Position numbers and translations under genes: made by a program. 64,000 nucleotides of DNA. Source: an uncultured Pelagibacteraceae bacterium. Lineage in GTDB: Bacteria > Pseudomonadota > Alphaproteobacteria > Pelagibacterales > Pelagibacteraceae. The stretch's first letter is position 1, and the number at the start of each line of letters is the position of its first letter. The notes under the pieces are model-generated. The model worked only from the letters and a program-made list of their open reading frames with translations. It ran no database searches and was not told where the DNA came from. The stretch is from assembly GCA_902580945.1 (NCBI GenBank), contig CACHML010000005.1, positions 1-64,000 on the forward strand, read 5' to 3'. This document shows, piece by piece, positions 1 through 8,498 of the stretch.

Positions 1-789
1 CCACACATGAATGTTTATGAGAACATGTCATTTGGACTGAAGATTGAAAAGAAATCTAAGGAAGAAATTGAAACAAAAGTTATGCAAGCAGCTAAAATTT
101 TAAAAATTGAGGAATTACTTGAAAGAAAACCCAAGCAGTTATCTGGAGGTCAGAGGCAAAGAGTTGCCATTGGACGTGCAATTACCCGAAATCCTAAAAT
201 ATTTTTATTTGATGAGCCTTTATCTAATTTGGATGCAGCTTTAAGAGCTGAGATGAGAGTAGAAATTTCAAAGCTTCATAACCAAATCAAAACCAATATG
301 ATTTATGTTACCCATGATCAAGTAGAAGCAATGACTTTAGCTGATAGAATTGTAATATTAAATCTTGGAAATATAGAGCAAGTCGGAACACCTGATGAAA
401 TTTACAATAATCCATCAAATATTTTTGTTGCTCAATTTATTGGAACACCAAAAATGAATATTTTACCATTAAACAATGAAAATATTATTTCAGATAATAA
501 AATTAACTTTTTAGGCAACGAAATTACCTTTGAAAAAATTAAGTTTGATAAAAGTAAATATTTTATTGGAATAAGACCCGAACATTTTAATGTATCAAAT
601 GAGTCTAAATTTAAGTTCAAACCTAAAATTGAATTAGTAGAAAATTTAGGAAATGAAAAGATAGTTTATATGAGTAATGATAATTTAGAGCTTAGTGCAA
701 AAATTTCTAGTCAAATTGATTTTCAGAATGAGCTTAGATTTGATACTAAAGATATTTTTATATTTGATGAAAACGGAAGTAGAATTTAA
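1..789 (+). CDS. ABC transporter ATP-binding protein, MalK/UgpC type (5' end missing)
   Basis: ATPase subunit of an importer of the sugar, polyol or glycerol-phosphate type. The frame is already open at base 1: the first two codons give Pro-His before the first Met, matching the family's LYPHM-TVYDN region just after the Q-loop, so the Walker A part lies outside the window and the Met at base 7 is internal. The signature [15 protein letters not shown], Walker B ([12 protein letters not shown]) and H-loop (VTHDQ) are intact, followed by a C-terminal TOBE-like region of about 110 residues that is typical of MalK/UgpC/MsmX proteins. The permease and binding-protein genes are presumably upstream, so the substrate cannot be read from here. 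Confidence 0.9.
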   Translation, partial: PHMNVYENMSFGLKIEKKSKEEIETKVMQAAKILKIEELLERKPKQLSGGQRQRVAIGRAITRNPKIFLFDEPLSNLDAALRAEMRVEISKLHNQIKTNMIYVTHDQVEAMTLADRIVILNLGNIEQVGTPDEIYNNPSNIFVAQFIGTPKMNILPLNNENIISDNKINFLGNEITFEKIKFDKSKYFIGIRPEHFNVSNESKFKFKPKIELVENLGNEKIVYMSNDNLELSAKISSQIDFQNELRFDTKDIFIFDENGSRI

Positions 790-824
790 ACTTCCTTGAT
801 AAGTATTTACATAATTAACTCAAA

Positions 825-1724
825 ATGAATTGGATTATAGTCACAATCATCGCTGCTTTTTTTCAAAATTTAAGATCATCATTTCAGAAAAAAATTAACA
901 AAGATGTTTCTACAATTGCTTCAACTTATGTAAGATTTTCATTTGCTCTACCTTTAGCCTTACTGTTATTTTTTGTTTATTTTAGAGAATTCGCAATTAT
1001 TAAAGATATACTTGTTCAACCAGGTTTTTTAATCAATGTTACATTAGCATCAATTTTTCAAGTTATTTTTACATTTAATTTACTCTACCTTTTTAAATTT
1101 TCAAATTTTGTAGTAGGTACGTCACTTAGTAAGACAGAAGTTGTACAAGTTGCTTTATTTGAATATTTAATACTCAATGAAAAACTAAATATAATAGGAA
1201 TAAGTGGAATTATAATCTCAACTCTGGGAGTAATTATTTTATCAATAAAAAATATAAAATTTTTTTTCCAAAATATTTTTTCTAAAACTACATTAATTGG
1301 ATTAATTTCAGGTTTATTCTTAGCTTTGAGTATTGTTTATTTTAGATCTGCAGCACTATCTTTGAAAAATTTTGAGTCAAATTTTGAAAAAGTAATATCA
1401 ACACTACTATTTGGTCTTTTAATACCTACAATAATCTTAACTATTTATCTCTTAATATTTGAAAAAAGAGAATTTAGTAAACTCTATAATGATAAATATG
1501 ATTGCATGCTAATTGGCTTAGGTGGTTTTTTTGCATCTTTATCATGGTTTTATGCATTCACATTAATTCAAGCATCATTTGTCAGAGCGGTTGGACAAAT
1601 TGAATTATTATTTAGTTATTTTTCTTCAAAATATTTATTTAAAGAAAAAATAAAGCTAACCGAAATCCTTGGTATATTTATTTTTGTAATTGGAGTTTCA
1701 GTTTTACTGATTTCCCAAATTTAA
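825..1724 (+). CDS. EamA/DMT-family inner-membrane transporter
   Basis: A 299-residue, very hydrophobic protein with about ten predicted membrane segments arranged as two similar halves, the usual length and layout of drug/metabolite transporters with two EamA domains. The second half ends with the typical run of helices after a lysine-rich loop (near residues 265-299). Substrates of this family range from amino acids to purines and cannot be inferred from sequence. It starts 35 bases after the ABC ATPase gene on the same strand, so cotranscription is possible. Confidence 0.8.
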   Translation: MNWIIVTIIAAFFQNLRSSFQKKINKDVSTIASTYVRFSFALPLALLLFFVYFREFAIIKDILVQPGFLINVTLASIFQVIFTFNLLYLFKFSNFVVGTSLSKTEVVQVALFEYLILNEKLNIIGISGIIISTLGVIILSIKNIKFFFQNIFSKTTLIGLISGLFLALSIVYFRSAALSLKNFESNFEKVISTLLFGLLIPTIILTIYLLIFEKREFSKLYNDKYDCMLIGLGGFFASLSWFYAFTLIQASFVRAVGQIELLFSYFSSKYLFKEKIKLTEILGIFIFVIGVSVLLISQI

Positions 1725-1788
1725 TATTTGCATAGCACTTATTAATTATAAACAATTCTTAAAATTTTTGAATTTGATAGGTACGGTA

Positions 1789-2631
1789 ATGATTATTTGG
1801 ATTGCATCTTATCCTAAAAGTGGAAATACATGGGTCAGATCATTTTTATCTTCTTATTACTATACAAATAATGGAGAATTTAATTTTGAATTATTAAAAA
1901 ATATACCTCAATATCCAACTAGTAAGTTTTTTAAGACAAAAATTGAAAGACCAGAAGATATAATACACCAATGGTCACAATCACAAAAAGAAATTTGTAA
2001 AAGATATAAAATAATTTTTCTAAAGACGCACAATGCTCTAATTACAATAAATAATAAGCATTTTACATTACCAAGATTTACAAAAGGATTTATTTATATA
2101 GTTAGAGATCCAAGAAATGTGGTTACCTCATTGAAAAATCATTATTCTTTAAATTATGATGAAGCATTAGATTTCATGAATAATCAAAAGAAATACATTT
2201 TTGATAATAGAAAAAAATTTAAAATAGACTATTCAACAACTCATTTTTTAACCTCATGGTCGAGTCACTACAAATCTTGGATAAATACTAATTTATTTCC
2301 AAAATATATAATCAAATACGAGGATTTAATCAAAAAGCCTGCTAAGATTTTTCGTGGGCTTATTGAATTTACAAATAAAATTTCAAATTTAGAGAACGAT
2401 GTTAATCAAATAAAATTAAATAAATCAATTGAAAGTACTAATTTTGCAAAACTTCAATCTTTAGAAAATGAAAACAAGTTTAATGAATATATTTTAGATA
2501 AAAATAAAAAAAAAATTAAATTTTTTTTATTAGGACCTAAAAATAATTGGAAAAGTAAACTTACAGATAAATTTGGAAAAAAAATAAACTCAGTTTTTAC
2601 TAAAGATATTAATAAACTAGATTACAATTAA
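1789..2631 (+). CDS. PAPS-dependent sulfotransferase domain protein
   Basis: Transfers a sulfuryl group from PAPS to an acceptor that I cannot identify. The 5'-phosphosulfate-binding loop YPKSGNTW is at the N-terminus and the 3'-phosphate-binding motif appears as VRDPRNVVTSLKNHY near residue 105; both are diagnostic for the sulfotransferase 1 fold. I start at the ATG at 1789, preceded by AGGTACGGT; a TTG at 1768 would add seven residues that are not needed by the fold. The C-terminal third is rich in Lys, Asn and Ile. The stop codon overlaps the end of the convergent hpsN-like gene by four bases. The by-product PAP would be removed by the CysQ-type phosphatase encoded at 27048-27824. Confidence 0.8.
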   Translation: MIIWIASYPKSGNTWVRSFLSSYYYTNNGEFNFELLKNIPQYPTSKFFKTKIERPEDIIHQWSQSQKEICKRYKIIFLKTHNALITINNKHFTLPRFTKGFIYIVRDPRNVVTSLKNHYSLNYDEALDFMNNQKKYIFDNRKKFKIDYSTTHFLTSWSSHYKSWINTNLFPKYIIKYEDLIKKPAKIFRGLIEFTNKISNLENDVNQIKLNKSIESTNFAKLQSLENENKFNEYILDKNKKKIKFFLLGPKNNWKSKLTDKFGKKINSVFTKDINKLDYN

Positions 2632-3914
2632 TTTGAAAAACCGTACTTTCTCAATCTAACATCTCCTGTTCGCGCATGTGCTTCCATGCCTTCGTACCTC
2701 GAAATTCTTGCACAAGCTGCACCCACTTCTTTAGTAGACTCTTTAGTCATTCTTTGAAAACTCAATGTTTTAATGAATTTTCCTACAAACAAACCACCTG
2801 TATATTTTCCTGCACCTTTTGTTGGTAAAATATGATTTGTTCCTGAGCATTTATCTCCATATGCAACTGTAGTTTCCTCTCCAATAAATAATGATCCATA
2901 GTTCTTTAATCGGTCATGAAACCATTGAAGGTTTTTAGTTTGAATTTCTAAATGTTCAGGTGCGTATTCATCACTAATTTTTGCCAATTCTTCGTCTGTG
3001 TCGCATAAAATAACTTCACCATAGTCTCTCCAAGCAGCGCCTGAATTTTCTTTTGGTAAATCTGGTAAATCTTCAATTAATTCTGGAACTCTTTGAATTA
3101 CATACTCTGCTAATTTTTTACTTTTTGTAAATAACCAGGCTGGAGAATTATAACCATGCTCTGCTTGTCCGACCAAATCAAAAGCAACTAGCTCTGGGTC
3201 TGCTGTTTCATCTGCTATGACCGCAATCTCTGTTGGACCTGCAAATAGATCTATACCTACTTTGCCAAATAAAATTCTTTTTGACTCTGCAACAAATTGG
3301 TTTCCAGGACCAACAAGCATATCTGCAGGCGCATTTCCAAAAAGACCATAAGTCATTGCGGCAATAGCTTGCACACCACCTAAGTTCATAATTATATCTG
3401 CGCCACATAAATCCGCAGTATAAACTATCGCAGGATGAACACCCACACCTGGTTTTGGAGAACTACAAACAATAATATTTTTTACACCAGCAACCTTTGC
3501 TGTTGTTACACTCATCACAGCTGATGCTATGTGTGCATATCTTCCTGCAGGAACATAACAACCTGCAGTATTAACCGGAATTAATTTTTGCCCAGCATAT
3601 AAGCCATCTGATAACTCTACTTCAAAATCCTGACCATAGTTTTTTAATTGTGCTTCAGCAAATTTTCTTACTCTTTCATGAGAGAATTGAATATCATCTT
3701 TAGTCTTAGGATCTAAATTTTTTTTAATTTCTTCAATTTTTTCTCTCGTAACAATTACTTCACCTTCATATTTATCATATTTTTTTGATAGTTCGATACA
3801 TCCTTCTTCTTTAGTTTTTTCAATATCTTTAAGAATATTTTCAACAATCTCTCTGGTCTTTGTATCGTCAGTTGATGAGGTTTTTGGTGATTTTTTTAAG
3901 TAAGTTATTGCCAT
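2628..3914 (-). CDS. hpsN: HisD-family dehydrogenase, probable sulfopropanediol 3-dehydrogenase (HpsN-like)
   Basis: A 428-residue member of the histidinol dehydrogenase family: an N-terminal helical region, the core GCYVPAGRYAHIASAVM, GGVQAIAAMTYG, a Gln-His pair (VGQAEHG) for zinc/catalysis and a C-terminal AYGDKCSGTNHILPT block. Two HisD-family functions are plausible: histidinol oxidation, or oxidation of (R)-2,3-dihydroxypropane-1-sulfonate to (R)-sulfolactate by HpsN. No other histidine gene is nearby, whereas pta is 42 bases upstream in the same operon and tau, suyAB and xsc genes lie in the window, so I favour the HpsN-like role. Assignment of the exact substrate is inference. Confidence 0.72.
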   Translation of the reverse strand: MAITYLKKSPKTSSTDDTKTREIVENILKDIEKTKEEGCIELSKKYDKYEGEVIVTREKIEEIKKNLDPKTKDDIQFSHERVRKFAEAQLKNYGQDFEVELSDGLYAGQKLIPVNTAGCYVPAGRYAHIASAVMSVTTAKVAGVKNIIVCSSPKPGVGVHPAIVYTADLCGADIIMNLGGVQAIAAMTYGLFGNAPADMLVGPGNQFVAESKRILFGKVGIDLFAGPTEIAVIADETADPELVAFDLVGQAEHGYNSPAWLFTKSKKLAEYVIQRVPELIEDLPDLPKENSGAAWRDYGEVILCDTDEELAKISDEYAPEHLEIQTKNLQWFHDRLKNYGSLFIGEETTVAYGDKCSGTNHILPTKGAGKYTGGLFVGKFIKTLSFQRMTKESTKEVGAACARISRYEGMEAHARTGDVRLRKYGFSN

Positions 3915-3956
3915 ATTTAAATCCTAATTTAATTATTATTTTTTTTCAATATTCAT

Positions 3957-4868
3957 TTAATCTAAAGCTACCACAGCTGCAGCAATTGAGGCTAGTCTTG
4001 CTGTCGCATCATCTGATCTACTTGTTATTACAACAGGGACTTTACCACCAACAACTACACCAGCTGCACAAGCTCCCATAAAATATATCATCATCTTTAC
4101 TAAAGCGTTTCCAGCCTCTACATTTGGAACTAATAAAACATCTGCATCTCCTGCAACTTCATTTTTAATTCCTTTTATAGTTGCCGATTTTTTAGAAATA
4201 CTATTATCAAACGCTAGGGGGCCAAATATATCTGCGTTAAAATTTTCTTTGCTAGCCAATCTACAAATTTCCTTGGCATCAACAGAACTTTGCATACTAT
4301 CTAAAACTTCCTCTGTGGCTGACAAAATAGAAACTTTAGGTCTTGCAATTTTTATTCTGTGACAAAAATCTATAACATTTTTTAATATATGCATTTTTGT
4401 TTTGACATTAGGATTAACATTTAATGCACCATCAGTAATTATTAGAGGATCGTCTTCTTTATCCAATGTCATATGCCAAATATGGCTTAATCTTGTTTTT
4501 CCTATTAAGTTATATTTTCTTAACAAAACTTCCTTCATTAACACATCAGTATGTATATGACCTTTGACTATAATCTTTACATCACCATCGCCTGCTAGTT
4601 TGGCAGCAACTTTGGCAGTATTATTTTCAATTGGTTCATGAACAATTTCATAATCAGAAATATCAAATTTTAATTCTTCAGCTATCTTTTTAATTTCCCC
4701 CTCATCACCGATCAAAACAGGGACTATTAATTTTTCTTTAACGGCATCCATAACGGAGAGCATTGGTAGTTCCTTACCAGCATTCACAATTGCAGCTTTA
4801 ATTCCTCTCTTTTGATGAGCAATATCTAATAAATTAAGTGGACAAACCGTTGATTTATCTGAAAGCAT
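3957..4868 (-). CDS. pta: phosphate acetyltransferase (PTA/PTB family)
   Basis: Converts acetyl phosphate plus CoA to acetyl-CoA and phosphate. The 303-residue protein has only the catalytic PTA/PTB domain; the C-terminal half carries the conserved blocks GPLAFDNSIS, KGIKNEVAGDADVLLVPNVEAGN and a terminal TSRSDDATARLAS segment. It is the first gene of a two-gene operon with the hpsN-like gene. In sulfonate degraders a Pta of this type takes the acetyl phosphate made by Xsc; xsc is present at 41095-42876, and no acetate kinase is seen in the window. A phosphate butyryltransferase activity cannot be excluded from sequence alone. Confidence 0.82.
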   Translation of the reverse strand: MLSDKSTVCPLNLLDIAHQKRGIKAAIVNAGKELPMLSVMDAVKEKLIVPVLIGDEGEIKKIAEELKFDISDYEIVHEPIENNTAKVAAKLAGDGDVKIIVKGHIHTDVLMKEVLLRKYNLIGKTRLSHIWHMTLDKEDDPLIITDGALNVNPNVKTKMHILKNVIDFCHRIKIARPKVSILSATEEVLDSMQSSVDAKEICRLASKENFNADIFGPLAFDNSISKKSATIKGIKNEVAGDADVLLVPNVEAGNALVKMMIYFMGACAAGVVVGGKVPVVITSRSDDATARLASIAAAVVALD

Positions 4869-4931
4869 TAAATTTATATATACTAAAATGATTAAAAAAC
4901 TAATATAACAATTATAGTATAAGGATAAAAA

Positions 4932-5780
4932 GTGGAAATAGTTACAAAAATAGCTCCAATCGCTTTAGCACTTATAATGTTAGGTCTAGGGTTAGGTCTA
5001 ACTGGACGAGACTTTTTAAGGGTAATAAATAATCCTAAAGACTTTGTAATAGGATTTTTCTGCCAACTGCTACTTTTGCCGATAGTTGCTTATATTTTAA
5101 TATTAATATTAAATTTGCCTGTTGAGATTGCATTAGGCATTATGATTATTGCTGCTGCACCAGGGGGCGTTACTACAAATGTTATGACCAAATTTGCAAA
5201 TGGAGATGTGGCTTTGTCCATCTCATTAACTGCAATAATTAGTTTAATTAGTATAATTTCAGTACCATTTATTGTTTTAAAATCAGCTGATTTACTTGGT
5301 GTTACTAATATCTCAGCAGATATTACGATGACAGCAATTACACTTAAGATGGCATTGGTTGTTACTGTGCCAGTAATTTTAGGCATGATTATTAGAAAAT
5401 TTGCAGATAATTTAATTTCCTCAAATCTTTCGATTGTTAATAAAATAACAACAGCTTTGTTCGTTATTGTATTTGCTGCAATTTGGATTGAAGAAAGAGA
5501 AAATATTTTTAATTACTTAAAACAAGCAGGCTTTGCAGTATTAGTATTGAATGTTGTGATGATGATACTTGCTTATTATATAGCCAAATTCTTTGCAACC
5601 GGAATGAAGCAAAGAAAATGTATTGCGATAGAATGTGGTTTACAAAATGGAACTTTGGCAGTGTTTGTAGCAACACAAATGTTTAATGATATTGCTTATA
5701 TGATACCAACAGCAGCATATGCTCTTATAATGTACTTAACTGGCTTCGCTTTAATTTTTATACTTCGAAGAGCCAATTAA
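4932..5780 (+). CDS. bile acid:sodium symporter (BASS/SBF) family transporter
   Basis: A 282-residue membrane protein with nine to ten hydrophobic segments and the family's hallmark stretches (AAPGGVTTNVMTKFANGDVALS near residue 75 and the crossover ECGLQNGTLA near 235). BASS proteins import organic anions with sodium. The start is a GTG preceded by AAGGATAAA. It is divergent from pta-hpsN with only 63 bases between the start codons, so shared regulation is likely and an anionic sulfonate such as DHPS is a reasonable substrate guess, but that rests on context only. Confidence 0.85.
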   Translation: MEIVTKIAPIALALIMLGLGLGLTGRDFLRVINNPKDFVIGFFCQLLLLPIVAYILILILNLPVEIALGIMIIAAAPGGVTTNVMTKFANGDVALSISLTAIISLISIISVPFIVLKSADLLGVTNISADITMTAITLKMALVVTVPVILGMIIRKFADNLISSNLSIVNKITTALFVIVFAAIWIEERENIFNYLKQAGFAVLVLNVVMMILAYYIAKFFATGMKQRKCIAIECGLQNGTLAVFVATQMFNDIAYMIPTAAYALIMYLTGFALIFILRRAN

Positions 5781-5791
5781 TTTTTACTTTA

Positions 5792-6724
5792 TCAAAATAT
5801 TTTACAAACTAAATCCGACAAAGAAGAGATATTTTGTTCTTGAATTTTAATAGTATCGCTTAATGCTTGATCTTTCATATTTATAGTGAATTGTTTTTTT
5901 TTATTAATGCTAATATATTTATTTTTTAACAAATAATTCAATTTTCTTACAACTGTAGGTCTTGGAATATGAGTTATCTCAGAAATTGACATAGTATTTA
6001 CCCCACCTTCTTCAACATTGACCATATCTTTCTCCCATTCTGAAAAATTTAAACCAACACCCTCATAAGATTTATTTACTATTGAGTGACATGTTATAAC
6101 CATGCCTACTGAATAAATCTCAAGATCTCCTAATTGCTTTTTCCATCTTAGGGTTAAAGTAAAAATAAATATATAAAAATAGTACCAACAATATGAAAAG
6201 TTTTCCTTTAAATGCTCTGATACTTCATCGATATTTAAAGATTTGTCTATTAAATTTTCTTTTTTCAATATTTCAGAAATTTTTGATAATAATGCGCTCA
6301 AATTTTTAAGAGTATTTTTAGGTTGTACCAGTCTATAAGCCGACCTATCTATATAAATTTTTTTTCCAATTTTTTGAAGAACGTTTAATTTTTCAAGGTC
6401 GAGAATTTTTCTTCTAGTACTTTCCTTTGGAATATTTAAACTTTTTGATATTTCAATTATATTAATTCGATCTAATTCCAAAGATTTATCAAACATAAAA
6501 AAATTATCATAACTCTCTATTTTTTTAATTTGTATGTAGTGCTCAAAATCTTTATTTATTAGATAAAGAATTATCCTGTACTTATCTATATCGTTAAAAA
6601 CTTCATATGAAGAATTCATCCATTCAGATATTAATCTGTAGTATGTTGGAGCAAGTTTTTCAAAATTTCCTATGATTAATTTTTGAATATTTTTTTTTAT
6701 GAGATTGTTTGGGATTTTAGTCAT
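5792..6724 (-). CDS. transcriptional regulator with two winged-helix motifs
   Basis: A 310-residue protein that I cannot place in a named family. Two helix-turn-helix segments are visible: one near residues 84-122 (IIEISKSLNIPKESTRRKI followed by a wing) and one near 245-285 (MSISEITHIPRPTVVRKLNYL with a lysine-rich wing). Both resemble winged helices of the MarR/IclR/Crp kind. The segments between them (about residues 130-240) are helical and aromatic-rich, perhaps a ligand or dimer domain. Just upstream lies a pair of palindrome-bearing repeats (6756-6811), a likely operator for autoregulation. It is the only specific regulator in the window. It converges with the BASS gene. Confidence 0.7.
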   Translation of the reverse strand: MTKIPNNLIKKNIQKLIIGNFEKLAPTYYRLISEWMNSSYEVFNDIDKYRIILYLINKDFEHYIQIKKIESYDNFFMFDKSLELDRINIIEISKSLNIPKESTRRKILDLEKLNVLQKIGKKIYIDRSAYRLVQPKNTLKNLSALLSKISEILKKENLIDKSLNIDEVSEHLKENFSYCWYYFYIFIFTLTLRWKKQLGDLEIYSVGMVITCHSIVNKSYEGVGLNFSEWEKDMVNVEEGGVNTMSISEITHIPRPTVVRKLNYLLKNKYISINKKKQFTINMKDQALSDTIKIQEQNISSLSDLVCKIF

Positions 6725-6755
6725 TTTTAACAGATAACCACTCTATTATTTTAAA

Positions 6756-6811
6756 CCCAAAATGGACATAAAATTAATTGTGAACAACCCATTTTGGACA
6801 CAGAATTAATT
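6756..6811. promoter_or_regulatory. two-copy operator-like repeat before the regulator gene
   Basis: Two 24-base copies, at 6756-6779 and 6788-6811, match at most positions and are offset by 32 bases, about three helical turns. Each contains a 9-base near-palindrome (CCAAAATGG in the first, CCATTTTGG in the second, which are exact reverse complements) followed by ACA and an AATTAATT tail. The block lies between the divergent regulator gene (start 6724) and the small gene starting at 6846, so it could control either. Function as an operator is inferred from layout. Confidence 0.6.
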
Positions 6812-6845
6812 TTTACAAATTTAACATGTGTTTAAATAAAACCAT

Positions 6846-7058
6846 ATGAGTTATAATAAAGATAGTAGAGCATCTGATATTGAAATTTCTTCTCAATTAA
6901 CAGGTGACGTAAATATTGATACCCCTCAAAAAGTAAATATCAGTGCTCTCAAACTCAGAATTATTCAAAAAGAAAAAAAAGAAACTTTAAAGAATAGAAT
7001 TTTCATTTTAACGTTATTCATAGTCCTAGGCACTATTGGATACTTTGTGTCTAACTAA
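6846..7058 (+). CDS. small membrane protein of unknown function
   Basis: A 70-residue protein: a polar, Ser/Asp-rich N-terminal half, a basic stretch near residues 37-50 (RIIQKEKKETLKNR) and one C-terminal membrane segment (about 51-68). This is a tail-anchored layout with the N-terminus probably cytoplasmic. I recognise no family. It is divergent from the double winged-helix regulator and shares with it the repeat-containing intergenic region, so it may be that regulator's target. Confidence 0.55.
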   Translation: MSYNKDSRASDIEISSQLTGDVNIDTPQKVNISALKLRIIQKEKKETLKNRIFILTLFIVLGTIGYFVSN

Positions 7059-7148
7059 GTCTTTTTAGCTTCATAATTTAAATTAAATTCAGGTACATAA
7101 AGGCATATCAACTGTTGTAATAAATAATAATTAGTAAATAATAAAGTA

Positions 7149-7484
7149 ATGAAACCATTTACTGGATATCTAATATTAGCTTTAGGAATAACCACAGGAA
7201 TAGCAGCAAATAGTTTTGCAAAAATTTCTGAAGGATTTACAAAATTAACTCCTACAATTGCTTGCTTACTATTAATGACTGTAACAATGTTTTCTTTAGC
7301 AAAAGCAATGTCTGTAATACCTGTTGCTTTTAGTTACTCTACTTATAGCGGTTTAACAGTAGCAGGAGTAGTAATCTTTGGTATGCTAAAATATAATCAA
7401 GTGCCTAATGTTTATGGTCTTATTGGAATTTGTCTGATCGTAACAGGAGTTATAATGGTAAATTATTTAGGACGCGCTGGCTAA
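7149..7484 (+). CDS. small multidrug resistance (SMR) family transporter lacking the TM1 glutamate
   Basis: A 111-residue, four-helix protein. It aligns with EmrE/SugE through TM1-loop (KISEGFTKLTPT against KFSEGFTRLWPS), through TM3 (PVAFSYSTYSGL, keeping the Tyr of the binding site but with Tyr for Trp63) and through the C-terminal GVIMVNYL. The residue corresponding to the proton- and substrate-binding Glu14 of EmrE is Gly17 here, and no acidic residue is present in TM1. Export by the classic proton antiport mechanism is therefore doubtful; it could be a diverged carrier or half of a heteromer. 90 bases separate it from the preceding small gene. Confidence 0.72.
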   Translation: MKPFTGYLILALGITTGIAANSFAKISEGFTKLTPTIACLLLMTVTMFSLAKAMSVIPVAFSYSTYSGLTVAGVVIFGMLKYNQVPNVYGLIGICLIVTGVIMVNYLGRAG

Positions 7485-7493
7485 AAATTTTTA

Positions 7494-8498
7494 CTATTTA
7501 AGAAGAGTTTGAATATCTTCTTTTATATTTTCTGGTATTTTAATTTCAGATTTTAAATTCTTTTTAAATCTTCTTAATTTATTTTCCCCAGGGTATAATA
7601 TCTCTTTTAGTCCTTTAAGTTTAGGAAGTTTTTTTATTCTTTTAATATTTTCTTTAATTCTTTTTTTAAAATTTGATTGAAATAAATTTGCTCTCATTAC
7701 TATAAATAAATGACCAATATTTTGTGGTCCAGAAAAATCATCGAATGGATCTTTTACTTTTCCGCCGTGATTACCTCCAGTATAAACTCCACTTAAAATA
7801 TCAACCATCCATGCAAGACCAGAACCTCTAAACCCTGCAATAGGAAGTTGAACGCCCTCAAGAGCTTTCATGGCATTAGTAGTAGGTTTACCAAATCTAT
7901 CTAAAGCAACACCTTCAGGTATTTTTGAATTTGTTCTTGATGCAACTCTTATTTTTCCTCTATTGATCATTGAAACAGATGTATCTAATATGAATGGTGC
8001 TTTTGATCCTGTTGGTGATCCAAAACAAATTGGGTTTGTACCAAATAAAGATTTGATTGCTCCATGCGGAGCTATAGCAGGTGGTGCATTAGTAAATACT
8101 AAGGCTATCATATTTTTTTTTACAGCTTGTTCTGCGTAATATCCTGACATGCCGTAATGACCACTGTTTTTAACAGCCACAAGTCCTATTCCAGTTTTTT
8201 TGGCATTTTTTATAGCTTTTTTTATAGCGGTATCAGCAGCAACAAATCCAATGCTGTCATCAGCATTTATATGAGACACAGATTTAGAAATATTTTTTAT
8301 TTTTATTTTAGGTTTAGGGTTAATTAATTTATGATTTATACGGTCACAGTACATTTTTAGTCTTGATAACCCATGTGTAGGAGCTCCAACTAATTCAGCA
8401 TTAATTATAGCTTCTGCACATATTTTTGAATGGCTTTTTGAAAGTTTATATTTTCTAAATATATCAATTATAATTTTTTTTAGTTTATTTTTGTTCAT
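7494..8498 (-). CDS. Ldh2-family NAD(P)-dependent 2-hydroxyacid dehydrogenase
   Basis: A 334-residue member of the malate/L-lactate/sulfolactate dehydrogenase family, which is distinct from the Rossmann-fold LDHs. Motifs seen: the AELVGAPTHGLSRL block near residue 34-48 with its catalytic His, the KNSGHYGMSGYYAEQA block, and APHGAIKSLFGTNPICFG for cofactor binding. The family includes ComC/SlcC, which interconvert sulfopyruvate and sulfolactate. Given suyAB and the hpsN-like gene in this window a sulfolactate role is possible, but lactate, malate or ureidoglycolate are alternatives. It directly follows the epoxide-hydrolase-like gene with no gap. Confidence 0.8.
   Translation of the reverse strand: MNKNKLKKIIIDIFRKYKLSKSHSKICAEAIINAELVGAPTHGLSRLKMYCDRINHKLINPKPKIKIKNISKSVSHINADDSIGFVAADTAIKKAIKNAKKTGIGLVAVKNSGHYGMSGYYAEQAVKKNMIALVFTNAPPAIAPHGAIKSLFGTNPICFGSPTGSKAPFILDTSVSMINRGKIRVASRTNSKIPEGVALDRFGKPTTNAMKALEGVQLPIAGFRGSGLAWMVDILSGVYTGGNHGGKVKDPFDDFSGPQNIGHLFIVMRANLFQSNFKKRIKENIKRIKKLPKLKGLKEILYPGENKLRRFKKNLKSEIKIPENIKEDIQTLLK

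Noticed and set aside
3208-3408. 66-codon frame inside the hpsN-like gene
   Set aside because: Same-strand shadow frame, rich in Trp, Cys and Arg; the codon pattern belongs to the conserved hpsN-like frame.
2628-3914. Histidinol dehydrogenase of histidine synthesis
   Set aside because: The family fits, but there are no other his genes and the neighbour is pta within a sulfonate-rich window, so an HpsN-like role is preferred; not fully excluded.
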